Under the pieces are notes generated by a model. The model was not told the DNA's origin. It was given only the letters and a program-made list of their open reading frames with translations, and ran no database searches. From positions 1-27,906 of the forward strand of contig CAIWHY010000339.1 of assembly GCA_903912585.1 (NCBI GenBank): a stretch of 27,906 nucleotides of DNA, written 5' to 3'. Origin of the DNA: an uncultured Thermoleophilia bacterium. GTDB taxonomy: Bacteria; Actinomycetota; Thermoleophilia; UBA2241. The translations under genes were made by a program, and so were the position numbers. The stretch's first letter is position 1, and each line of letters starts with the position of its first letter. Below, one piece after another: positions 1-6,908 of the stretch.

Positions 1-185
1 ACCCAGAACACGACTTCGTTCGTCGGCTTGCCGACGACCGCGGCGATCTGGGGGATGGTCTGGGGGCCGGATTCCAGCACCTTGAGGATCCGGCCTCTCA
101 TGAACTGCTCGTCGCGGATGATCTCGCGGACTTCGCGCAGACGAGGTTCGGCGCTCGCCGCGCCGGCGGTGCCTGTCGTGCTCAT
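1..185 (-). CDS. Partial small HTH-like protein, last visible gene of the hdr operon
   Basis: Only the first 61 codons are in the window; the gene runs off base 1. It starts at an ATG overlapping the TGA of the upstream hdrA by 4 bases in ATGA form, so it is translationally coupled to it. The visible part has an acidic/basic helical start, then a segment around residues 30-58 (RGRILKVLESGPQTIPQIAA followed by VVGKPTNEVV) that reads like a small winged-helix or HTH unit of the 'increase/select target' type. No cysteine is visible in this part. Small proteins of this kind can precede ferredoxin or HdrC-like domains in Hdr clusters, but the rest of the gene is not visible and I do not assign a function. 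That it is a real coding start is well supported by the overlap and the reading frame. Confidence 0.7.
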   Translation of the reverse strand, partial: MSTTGTAGAASAEPRLREVREIIRDEQFMRGRILKVLESGPQTIPQIAAVVGKPTNEVVFW

Positions 186-1921
186 GCGCACACCACCTCC
201 AGCATGCCGTCGATCATGGATTTGATCTGCGCGTCGGTGTAGCCCTGCAGGTCGATGGCGTCGGACGGGCACACGGGGACGCAGCCGCCGCAGCCCTTGC
301 AGGACGTGCGCGAGATGACGGCGATCTCCTTGCCGTCGTGGGACTCGCGGGCGATGGCGTCGTAGGGGCACGTGGTCTCGCAGGCGCCGCACCACGTGCA
401 CGCGTCCGTGTCGACCGTCGCGACCAGCGGGTCGAGCTCGGCAAAGCCCCGCTTGAGGATGGCGGCGCTCTGCGTCACCGCCGCCAGCCCGGAGGCGACC
501 GACTCCGAGGATGTCCTCGGCGCCTGGCAGGCGCCGCAGATGAAGGCGCCGTCCACGACCGTCTCGACCGGACGGAGCTTGGGGTGGATCTCGTTGTAGA
601 ACCCGCTCTGACCCACCGGCAGCTTGAGCGTCTTCGTCAGGCCTTCGTTCTCCCGCGGCACCATGCCGGTCACGAGGACGACCAGGTCGGCGGTGAGCGC
701 GACCTCCTCGCCCTCGGACAGGAGGTCGCGCGCCGTCAGCGTGATGCCCCCGGTCTTCGCGTCCTTCTCGACGGCCGGCGGCTCGTCGTCGGGGAACTTG
801 ACGAACGCCGAGCCCTTCTCCATCGCCTCGGCGTACAGGAGCTCGAACTTCCCATAGGTCCGCATGTCGCGATAGAAGTGATACTGGTGCACCCGGGCCG
901 GCAGGTCCGCGACCATGGTCGCAGCGTGCACGGCGGCGGTGCAGCAGTAGCGCGAGCAGTACGTGTTGCCGCCTTCGACGTCCTCGCCCTGGCGGCTGCC
1001 GACGCAGTAGATGTAGGCGACGGTGTTGACAGGCCGGCCGTTGTACTCAAGCGGCCCGTCAGTCGAGTCGAGCAGCTTCTTGAAGTCGGCGATGGTGATC
1101 ACGCCGTCGAGGCCGTAGCCGAGCTCGCCCTCCGCGGGATGGTAGGTGTCGAAGCCGGTGGCGATGACGATGGAGCCGACCACCGTGCTGATGGTCTCGA
1201 GCTGCTCTCCTTGGATGGCGACCGTGACCTCGTAGTTGCCGAAGCTGCCGCTCTTGGCGATCAGCTCGGCCCGGGTGAACACGGTGATCCCCGGGTGCGA
1301 GCGCACCTTCTGCTCGAGCTTGGCGATCAGCTCCGCGCCGTTGCGGCCGTGCGGGTACATCTCACCGAATCCGGCCACCCAGCCGCCGAGCTTGGGCTCC
1401 TTCTCCACGAGGAAGACGGCGAGCCCGATCTCGGCCAGCCCCAGAGCCGCGCGCAGGCCGGCGATGCCGCCGCCGACCACGAGAGTCTTGGGCGTCGTCT
1501 CGACGACGATCGGCTCGAGCGGCTCGGTGAGCCGCGTGCGATTGATGCCGGCGCGCACGAGGCGCACCGCCTTCTCGGTCGCGCCTTCGTGGTCGTCGGT
1601 GTGCGTCCACGAACACTGCTCGCGGACGTTGACCTGCGTGTACTGGAACGGGTTCATGCCGGCGCGCCTGGCGACGTCGCGGAAGGTGTAGGTGTGCAGC
1701 TTGGGCGAGCAGGAGGCGATCACGAGCCCGTCGAGGCCTTGCTCCTGCGCGTCGGCGATGATCTCGCTCTGCGTCGCGTCCGAGCAGGTGAACATCGCCG
1801 TCTTGGCGACGCCGACGCCCGGCTCCTTTGCGACGGCGGCGACGACCTCGTCCACGTCGACGTAGTCGCCGATGTTGCCGCCGCACTGGCAGATGTAGAC
1901 GCCGATCTTCTTGGCGCTCAT
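182..1921 (-). CDS. hdrA: HdrA-like FAD/iron-sulfur oxidoreductase subunit
   Basis: 579 residues, close to the usual length of a stand-alone HdrA. The N-terminus has the HdrA signature CQCGGN (Cys11, Cys13), with further cysteines at 46, 71 and 103. A Rossmann FAD-binding motif VVGGGIAGLRAAL lies at 148-160, followed by the YCVGSR motif (305-310) and the CSRYCC cluster (322-327) typical of the HdrA/QmoA family. The C-terminus carries two ferredoxin [4Fe-4S] motifs: Cys508/511/514/518 and Cys541/544/547/551. In known systems HdrA holds the FAD at which electrons from a pair of donors or acceptors are split or joined. It overlaps the upstream hdrA-gltD gene by 4 bases and the downstream gene by 4 bases, so all three should be made together in the cytoplasm. 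Its partner acceptor (HdrB or other) is not visible here. QmoA/QmoB-like function is an alternative. Confidence 0.93.
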   Translation of the reverse strand: MSAKKIGVYICQCGGNIGDYVDVDEVVAAVAKEPGVGVAKTAMFTCSDATQSEIIADAQEQGLDGLVIASCSPKLHTYTFRDVARRAGMNPFQYTQVNVREQCSWTHTDDHEGATEKAVRLVRAGINRTRLTEPLEPIVVETTPKTLVVGGGIAGLRAALGLAEIGLAVFLVEKEPKLGGWVAGFGEMYPHGRNGAELIAKLEQKVRSHPGITVFTRAELIAKSGSFGNYEVTVAIQGEQLETISTVVGSIVIATGFDTYHPAEGELGYGLDGVITIADFKKLLDSTDGPLEYNGRPVNTVAYIYCVGSRQGEDVEGGNTYCSRYCCTAAVHAATMVADLPARVHQYHFYRDMRTYGKFELLYAEAMEKGSAFVKFPDDEPPAVEKDAKTGGITLTARDLLSEGEEVALTADLVVLVTGMVPRENEGLTKTLKLPVGQSGFYNEIHPKLRPVETVVDGAFICGACQAPRTSSESVASGLAAVTQSAAILKRGFAELDPLVATVDTDACTWCGACETTCPYDAIARESHDGKEIAVISRTSCKGCGGCVPVCPSDAIDLQGYTDAQIKSMIDGMLEVVCA

Positions 1922-4701
1922 GCCGTCACCTCTACCTTCGCGGCCTCTGGTGTTACCGTCCCGTTCGCGACCCGCGCCTTCTCGATGTGCGCGGCGGCTT
2001 GAGCGACGGCCGCGCCGGCGTGGAGGATCGAGTCGGGGATGTCCTTGACGCCCGAGGCCGAGCCGGCGACGAAGACGCCCGGCATGTTGGTGCGGCCGGG
2101 GTCGAGGTCTTCGTCGGCTTCGCCGACATAGAAGTACTCGTCGAGGCCGAGGGCGCCGTCCTCGAAGAGCTTGGCGGCCTCGGTGTTGGGCTGCACGCCG
2201 ACGGCCAGCACGACCATGTCGTACTCAGCCTCGACGATGCCGCCGTCGCCCTCGATGTCCTCGTAGCGCACGACGAGGTCGCCGTCGTCCTTCTCGGTGA
2301 TCTTGGCGACGCGGCCCTTGATGAACATGGATCCCATGTCCTTGGCCTGCTGGTAGAACTCGTCGTAGCCCTTGCCCACGGCGCGCACGTCCATGTAGTG
2401 GACGGTCACGTCGGCGAGCGGCAGAGCGCCCATGATCAGCTGGTTGTGCTTGACGGAGTACATGCAGCAGATGCGCGAACACAGCGGGTTGCCCACCTGG
2501 GCGTCGCGGGAGCCGGTGCACATGATGAAGCCGATGCGATCGGGGACCTTGCCGTCGCCGGGACGCACGACCGCGTTGAACGGCCGCGTCGGGGCGAGCA
2601 GGCGGTCCATCTGCATGCCGGTGATGACGTTCTTGAACCTGCCGTAGCCGTACTCCGGCTTGGCGTCCGCCGGAAACAGCCGGAAGCCGGTGGCCAGCAC
2701 GACGGCGTCGACGTCGACCTCGATCTCCTGCGGCTGCATGTCGAGCTTGATCGCGTCGGCCGGGCAGGCGTCGACGCAGGCGTGACACTCGGAGCAGATG
2801 CCGCAGTCGAGGCAGCGGGCGGCGCCGAGGAAGGCTTCATCCTCGGTCAGCGTCGCCTCCGTCTCGTTGAAGTCCGTCGGCGACGCGCTCATCGCGGCGT
2901 GCGACTCGAGCGGCTCGCGCCGGTCGTAGACGTCCTGACGCGCGAGCACGTTGCTCTTGTCGGCGACCGGGAGGTGCTCGTCGAAGGCGCCGATGTCGAG
3001 CGCCGCGCCGGTGAGGTAGCGGTCGATCATGAAGGCGGCGCGGCGGCCCTGGCCGACGGCCGTGGTGATCATCGTGGGGCCGGTGACGACGTCGCCGGCG
3101 GCGAAGACGTGCGGCACGCTGGTCTGCAGGGTGCCGGGATCGGCCTTGAGAGTACGGTTGCCGTTGGTCTCGAGGCCGAACGCCTCGGTGTCGGCGCCCA
3201 TGCCGGCCGCGATGATGACGACGTCGCAGGCGACGGTCTGCTTCTTGCTCTCGTCGTACTCGGGGGCGAACTTGCCCTCAGGGTTGAAGACGCAGGAGCA
3301 GACCTTGAGCTCGGCGCTCTGCACGCGGCCGCTCCCGGTGAAGTGGTTCACGCCCCAACCGTCGTGCAGGGTGATGCCCTCGGCCTTGGCCTCTTCGACC
3401 TCGAAGTCGTGGGCCGGCATGTCCTCGCAGCACTCCAGGCTGGCTTGGTGCACGGCTGCGGCGCCGAGGCGGCGCGCCGTGCGCGCCGCGTCGATGGCGA
3501 CGTTGCCGCCGCCCACCACGAGCACCTGCTTGCCGGCGAGGTCCACGGTCTTGCCGAGCTTGACGTCGGCGAGGAAGGTGAGCGCGCTCTGGATGCCGTC
3601 GAGTGCCTCGCCGGGAACGCGCAGGCTCACAGCCTTGTGCGTACCCGTCGCCATGAGGACGGCGTCGAAGCCGTCGTCCTTGAGCGCGGCGACGTCGCCG
3701 ACCCGCGCGTCCGTCTCGATCTCGACGCCGATGGCGGTGACGTTGCGGATGTCGTCGTCGATGACATCGTTCGGGAGCCGGTACGCCGGGATGCCGAGGC
3801 GCAGCATCCCGCCCGCCTGCGGCGCGGCCTCGAAGATCTTGACGCCGTAGCCTTTGCGCGCGAGCTGCCAGGCGGCGGTGAGTCCGGCCGGGCCCGAGCC
3901 GACGACGGCGACCTTCTTGCCGTTCTGCTCGGGCTTCTCGAGCGTCCCGGCCGCTGCGCCGCCGCCGTTCGTCTCGGATGCGCTGCCCGCCGCCTGGCCA
4001 TATCGCCGGTCGGCGATGAAGCGCTTGAGGCGGCGGATCGGCAGCGGGCCCTCGAGCTCGCCGCGCGTGCACTCGCCCTCGCAGGGCGCGTAGCAGGCGC
4101 GCCCGAGGCTGCCCACGAGCGGCGTCGTCTCGAGCACCAGGTCGAAGGCCTGGTCATACTGGCCGCTGCGCACGCGCGCCACGTAGCCGTGCGCCTTGAT
4201 GCCGGCGGGACATTCGTAGGTGCAGGGCGAGACGCCCTCGCGGCTGATCACGGCCTTCTTCGGCACCGCCTGCGGGAAGGCGATGAACGCCGCCCGCCGC
4301 GAGACCATGTCGGCGTTGTACTCGTCGGGGACGGCCACGTTGCAGGCCATCTCGCACTGGCGGCAGCCGGTGCATGCGGCCTCGTCGACGAACTTCGCCT
4401 TCTGCTTGATCTTGGCGTGATAGCCGCCGTCGCCGTCGCCGCGTATGCCCTCGACTTCGGCATACGTGAGGACGTCGATGTTGGGGTGGTGAATCGTGGC
4501 GCCCATCTTCGGGGTGGAGATGCAGCTGGCGCAGTCAAGCGTCGGGAAGACCTTGCTGAGCAGGATCATCTTGCCGCCGACGCTGGGCTCCTTCTCGACG
4601 ATCAGGACCTTGTAGCCCATGTCGCCGAGCTTGAGGGCCGACTCCATCCCGCCGATGCCGCTGCCGACGACGAGAGCGTCGTACTTCTTGGGGGCGCTCA
4701 T
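1918..4701 (-). CDS. HdrA protein with an inserted GltD-like NAD(P)H oxidoreductase module
   Basis: 927 residues, about 1.5 times a normal HdrA. Residues 1-120 are the start of an HdrA/QmoA fold: FAD motif VVGSGIGGME (11-20), Cys57/Cys60, and a ferredoxin motif Cys110/113/116/120. The order then switches to a complete GltD-type module: N-terminal Fe-S domain (Cys160, 164, 203, 207, 211), FAD motif VVGSGPAGL (267-275), pyridine nucleotide motif VVGGGNVAIDAA (395-406) and FAAGD (533-537). HdrA sequence resumes near 620 with a six-cysteine ferredoxin-like stretch (630-646), MCTGSR (728-732) and CSRICC (741-746), ending with FVAGSASG. GltD-like flavoproteins exchange electrons with NAD(P)H, so the protein probably couples NAD(P)H to the Hdr core; that coupling is inference. 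Start is the ATG overlapping the TGA of the MvhD-like gene. Confidence 0.92.
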   Translation of the reverse strand: MSAPKKYDALVVGSGIGGMESALKLGDMGYKVLIVEKEPSVGGKMILLSKVFPTLDCASCISTPKMGATIHHPNIDVLTYAEVEGIRGDGDGGYHAKIKQKAKFVDEAACTGCRQCEMACNVAVPDEYNADMVSRRAAFIAFPQAVPKKAVISREGVSPCTYECPAGIKAHGYVARVRSGQYDQAFDLVLETTPLVGSLGRACYAPCEGECTRGELEGPLPIRRLKRFIADRRYGQAAGSASETNGGGAAAGTLEKPEQNGKKVAVVGSGPAGLTAAWQLARKGYGVKIFEAAPQAGGMLRLGIPAYRLPNDVIDDDIRNVTAIGVEIETDARVGDVAALKDDGFDAVLMATGTHKAVSLRVPGEALDGIQSALTFLADVKLGKTVDLAGKQVLVVGGGNVAIDAARTARRLGAAAVHQASLECCEDMPAHDFEVEEAKAEGITLHDGWGVNHFTGSGRVQSAELKVCSCVFNPEGKFAPEYDESKKQTVACDVVIIAAGMGADTEAFGLETNGNRTLKADPGTLQTSVPHVFAAGDVVTGPTMITTAVGQGRRAAFMIDRYLTGAALDIGAFDEHLPVADKSNVLARQDVYDRREPLESHAAMSASPTDFNETEATLTEDEAFLGAARCLDCGICSECHACVDACPADAIKLDMQPQEIEVDVDAVVLATGFRLFPADAKPEYGYGRFKNVITGMQMDRLLAPTRPFNAVVRPGDGKVPDRIGFIMCTGSRDAQVGNPLCSRICCMYSVKHNQLIMGALPLADVTVHYMDVRAVGKGYDEFYQQAKDMGSMFIKGRVAKITEKDDGDLVVRYEDIEGDGGIVEAEYDMVVLAVGVQPNTEAAKLFEDGALGLDEYFYVGEADEDLDPGRTNMPGVFVAGSASGVKDIPDSILHAGAAVAQAAAHIEKARVANGTVTPEAAKVEVTA

Positions 4702-5135
4702 GAGGTCGCCTTACGTGACGGCCCGAGGCCCGAGAGGGCCGTGGCGTACTCGTGCATGTATTTGGTGAAGGGCTCCGCGCAGACGGAGCAGATCGCGGCC
4801 ATGCGCACACGCTGCGGCTCGAAGCCCTTCTCGACCAGGAGGTCCTGCGCCGTCTGCATGATGCCGGAGGTGCGCTGCGCGCAGTCCGGCAGATAGGCGC
4901 ACTCCTCCCCGTCGGCGGCGATGAAGACGCCGTCGAATCCTTGCTCCATCGCGTACACGATCCAGCCGGGCTTGACCGCGCTCGTGCACGGGAGGTTGAT
5001 CACCATCACCCGGGGCGAGTAATGCATGTGCGAGCTACCGGCCAGGTCGATCCCCGGGTCGGAGATGTTGTTGGTGCTGAAGACCAGGATGCGCGGGTCG
5101 TAGGGCTGGCCCTCAGGTGCTGCAGCCTCAGTCAT
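4698..5135 (-). CDS. MvhD/FlpD-like iron-sulfur protein with a modified cysteine set
   Basis: 145 residues, the size of the MvhD (hydrogenase delta subunit, F420-nonreducing hydrogenase Fe-S subunit) family, which passes electrons between an oxidoreductase and HdrA. The fold pattern fits: ILVFSTNNISDPG at 16-28, RVMVINLPCTSAVKPGWIVYA around 42-62, a DGVFIAADGEECAYLPDC stretch (68-85) and C-terminal ICSVCAEPF (115-123). The N-terminal Cys-x-x-Cys usual in MvhD is replaced by STNN (20-23); the visible cysteines are 50, 79, 85, 116 and 119, so the cluster may be bound differently. It lies 1 base after tusA's stop and overlaps the hdrA-gltD gene by 4 bases. Family assignment is good; retention of the electron-transfer role is inferred from context. 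Confidence 0.8.
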   Translation of the reverse strand: MTEAAAPEGQPYDPRILVFSTNNISDPGIDLAGSSHMHYSPRVMVINLPCTSAVKPGWIVYAMEQGFDGVFIAADGEECAYLPDCAQRTSGIMQTAQDLLVEKGFEPQRVRMAAICSVCAEPFTKYMHEYATALSGLGPSRKATS

Positions 5136-5136
5136 G

Positions 5137-5388
5137 TCACTTCATCTTCTTGACGAAGAGGCGCATGTAGCCGGGCTCCTCGACCACGCCGAGGTACTCG
5201 TGACCCATCTTCTTGGACCACGCCGGGAGGTCCTTGGTGGTGCCGCTGTCGGTCGCCTGGACCTCCATGATGCCGCCCACGGAGACGCTGGGGATGCCCT
5301 TCTTGGCGGCGAGGATGGGGCCGGGGCAGCTGGTGCCGCGCGCGTCGACGATCTTCTCTGCCTTGATGGTGCTGAGGTCTTCTGACAT
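5137..5388 (-). CDS. tusA: TusA-like sulfurtransferase (sulfur carrier)
   Basis: 83 residues, the standard TusA/SirA/YedF length. The family motif RGTSCPGPILAAKK is present at 17-30 with the sulfur-carrying Cys21 in a CPGP box; the C-terminal half (EVQATDSGTTKDLPAWSKKM, 42-61) matches the beta-alpha fold of the family. TusA proteins carry sulfane sulfur as a protein persulfide to partner enzymes in the cytoplasm. I start it at the ATG at 5388 because AAAGGAGA lies 7-8 bases upstream; a longer reading frame extends to 5556 but its extra N-terminus is Arg/Pro/Ser-rich and untypical. It is followed after 1 base by the MvhD-like gene and preceded by the arsR-like gene in the same direction, which links sulfur transfer to the Hdr-like complex. 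The alternative is a YedF-type protein of unknown role. Confidence 0.9.
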   Translation of the reverse strand: MSEDLSTIKAEKIVDARGTSCPGPILAAKKGIPSVSVGGIMEVQATDSGTTKDLPAWSKKMGHEYLGVVEEPGYMRLFVKKMK

Positions 5389-5497
5389 GGTCTTCTCCTT
5401 TGTGATTGTGCTTTCATTCGCAAGCGGTGACGGAGGTCTCCGCTCAAATGCCTCTGCTCGTGGTCGCGCTCCCCCTGGCTCTGGTGGACTTGGTCGG

Positions 5498-5890
5498 CTA
5501 CGCCGTGATGGCCGGCGGCTGAGCCTCGAGGAACTCGGCCGCGTGCAGTGACTCACCCTGCTCCATGTGCTGCTCCACCAGAGCCTGGCGGATCAGGGCG
5601 CAGGCCTCGATGAACTTCATGTTGGTGACGTGGTAGTAGACCGTCTGCGCCTCCTTGCGGGACGCGACGAGCTTGCGCTCCTTGAGCACGCGCAGGTGCT
5701 GCGAGACGTTGTGCACGGAGATGCCGACTTCGGCGGCGAGGTCGCCGACGCACTTCTCACCGTCGCCGATCGCGTGCAGGAGCGCCTGGCGGTGCTCGCT
5801 GGCGAGCGCTTTGCAGAGCTCGGCGTGCATGCGGTAGAGGGGCCGCAGGTCTGGCGCCGCGGCGTCTTCTGTGAGCTTGTGAATTTGCAT
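5498..5890 (-). CDS. ArsR-family repressor, likely controls the tusA-hdr operon
   Basis: 130 residues. A winged helix of the ArsR/SmtB type covers about 22-95: LCKALASEHRQALLHAI, then the recognition helix region VGISVHNVSQHLRVLKERKLV, then wing KEAQTVYYHV. Cysteines are at 26, 47 and about 97. ArsR proteins sense metals or, in some sulfur-oxidation loci (SqrR, BigR, sHdrR), reactive or sulfane sulfur through a cysteine pair; the neighbouring tusA and hdrA genes make a sulfur signal the likeliest, but the cysteine positions do not obviously match SqrR. The ATG at 5890 lies 7 bases after a TATATA box, so it is probably translated from a leaderless mRNA. tusA follows after 109 bases. No Shine-Dalgarno is visible before this ATG; an internal Met21 is an alternative start. 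Confidence 0.88.
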   Translation of the reverse strand: MQIHKLTEDAAAPDLRPLYRMHAELCKALASEHRQALLHAIGDGEKCVGDLAAEVGISVHNVSQHLRVLKERKLVASRKEAQTVYYHVTNMKFIEACALIRQALVEQHMEQGESLHAAEFLEAQPPAITA

Positions 5891-5897
5891 ACTTGCT

Positions 5898-5927
5898 TAT
5901 ATACGCCTATCCGAATGGACGAGTCAA
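5898..5927 (-). promoter_or_regulatory. Sigma-70-type promoter of the arsR-tusA-hdr operon (leaderless)
   Basis: On the minus strand TTGACT (5927-5922) and TATATA (5903-5898) are 18 bases apart. The -10 box ends 7 bases before the ATG at 5890, so the transcript should start at or next to the start codon. An imperfect dyad GCATA-N10-TACGC (5887-5906) covers the -10 box and the start codon and could be the repressor's own site. AT-rich sequence here stands out from the GC-rich surroundings. Confidence 0.6.
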
Positions 5928-5948
5928 TCAAGGCAGGATCGACCCGAA

Positions 5949-5977
5949 TTGACGGCGCCCGGTGCGCGCCTGACAAT
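5949..5977 (+). promoter_or_regulatory. Candidate promoter of the plus-strand arsR-like gene
   Basis: TTGACG (5949-5954) and GACAAT (5972-5977) are exactly 17 bases apart; the -10 matches TATAAT at four of six positions. The inferred start near 5984 would give a leader of about 65 bases that contains the repeated GTCGAACGAC dyads. Confidence 0.4.
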
Positions 5978-5985
5978 CGCGATAG

Positions 5986-6021
5986 AGTCGAACGACAGCC
6001 CGCGCAGTCGAACGACCGCCC
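5986..6021 (+). promoter_or_regulatory. Two-copy operator-like repeat before the second arsR gene
   Basis: AGTCGAACGAC occurs at 5986-5996 and 6006-6016, extended to AGTCGAACGACnGCCC in both copies. The copies start 20 bases apart, about two helical turns, and each contains the dyad GTCG-AA-CGAC. The position just downstream of the candidate promoter suggests a repressor site, most simply for the ArsR-family product encoded next to it. Confidence 0.5.
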
Positions 6022-6050
6022 ATGTGCATGACCCGGCGAGGAGTGCCGCG

Positions 6051-6383
6051 ATGGAAGAACGCCTCGAGCGCGAAGTGAACCAGCTCCACGCCAGCATCTG
6101 CCAGGCGCTGGCCGACCCCAAGCGCATCCTCATCCTGTACGAGCTGCACGAGGGGCCAAAGACCGTGACGGAGCTCAAGGACGCGCTCCGGGTACCACAG
6201 CCGACGGTCTCGCGGCACCTCAAGATGCTCCGCGAACAGCGCCTGGTCTATGGCGAGCGCGATGGCGTGAGCATCCGCTACTCGCTCGCCGACGCGCGCG
6301 TGATCGACGCCCTCGACACCATGCGCGCCGTGCTGATCGGCGGCCTCGCCCAGCAGGCTGAGCTGGCCGAGGGCCTCTCCTGA
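6051..6383 (+). CDS. ArsR-family winged-helix regulator
   Basis: 110 residues from the ATG at 6051, which has GAGGAG 7-8 bases upstream (within 6037-6043). A longer frame begins at a TTG at 5949, but that TTG is part of the candidate -35 box and the added residues are untypical. The ArsR fold is clear: ICQALADPKRILILYELHEG (15-34), recognition helix VPQPTVSRHLKMLREQRLV, and wing GERDGVSIRYSLAD. Only one cysteine (about 15) is present, so a cysteine-pair sensor is unlikely; many members of this subgroup sense other ligands or act constitutively. It is divergent from the arsR of the hdr operon and ends 1 base before the GTG that probably starts the carbonic-anhydrase-like gene, suggesting a two-gene unit. 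Confidence 0.85.
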   Translation: MEERLEREVNQLHASICQALADPKRILILYELHEGPKTVTELKDALRVPQPTVSRHLKMLREQRLVYGERDGVSIRYSLADARVIDALDTMRAVLIGGLAQQAELAEGLS

Positions 6384-6437
6384 CGTGAGCGTCGACAGCT
6401 TCGAGGCAAGTCACCGCGGGTCGGCGACGGGTGCTGG

Positions 6438-6908
6438 GTGCACCCGTCGGCCGACGTGATCGGGGACGTGGAGCTCGGCGCTCGCTGCTGGATCGGGCCG
6501 GGCGCCCGGCTACGCGGAGACTACGGCAGCATCGTACTTGGCGACTGCTGCGCCGTGGAGGACAACTGCGTCGTGCACGCGCGCCCCGGCGAGACCTGCA
6601 CCATCGGCTCGTGGGTGACGCTGGGCCACGGCTGCGTGGTGCACAACGTGGCCCGGCTCGGCGACTACGCTGTGGTCGGCATGGGCGCCGTGGTGAGCGA
6701 CTGGGCCGACGTGGGCGAATGGGGCGTGATCGCGGAGGGCGCGGTCGTGCCTCAGCGCGCCGTGGTACCGGCGGCGAGGATCGCCGCCGGCGTGCCGGCG
6801 CGCCTCCTCGACCGCGCCGTCGACGACGAGTACAAGGCCGCGTGGCGAGGCTTCAAGCAGGTCTACGTCGATCTGTGCGGGCGGTACCGGAGCGGGCTGG
6901 GCGCGTAG
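6438..6908 (+). CDS. Gamma-carbonic-anhydrase-like left-handed beta-helix protein, N-terminus frameshifted
   Basis: 156 residues from the GTG at 6438. The hexapeptide repeats of a left-handed beta-helix run through residues 5-120 (IGDVELGARCWIGPGARLRG, VEDNCVVHARPG, IGSWVTLGHGCVVHN, GMGAVVSDWADVG). The three zinc-ligand histidines of the family are present: His47 in VVHARPG, His64 and His69 in LGHGCVVHN. Members include gamma-carbonic anhydrases and the YrdA/PaaY group. The expected first residues are missing from this frame, but the frame from GTG 6385, one base after the arsR stop, encodes VSVDSFE and the frame here continues GKSPRVGDGCWVHPSAD. One extra G near 6405 would join them into a normal 174-residue protein. 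The 3' end overlaps the convergent Ada/AlkA gene by 56 bases. Confidence 0.85.
   Translation: MHPSADVIGDVELGARCWIGPGARLRGDYGSIVLGDCCAVEDNCVVHARPGETCTIGSWVTLGHGCVVHNVARLGDYAVVGMGAVVSDWADVGEWGVIAEGAVVPQRAVVPAARIAAGVPARLLDRAVDDEYKAAWRGFKQVYVDLCGRYRSGLGA

Noticed and set aside
1828..4896. Open frame of 1022 codons on the plus strand opposite the hdr genes
   Set aside because: It is the mirror of high-GC codon bias; the minus-strand frames carry all recognisable motifs, the plus frame none.
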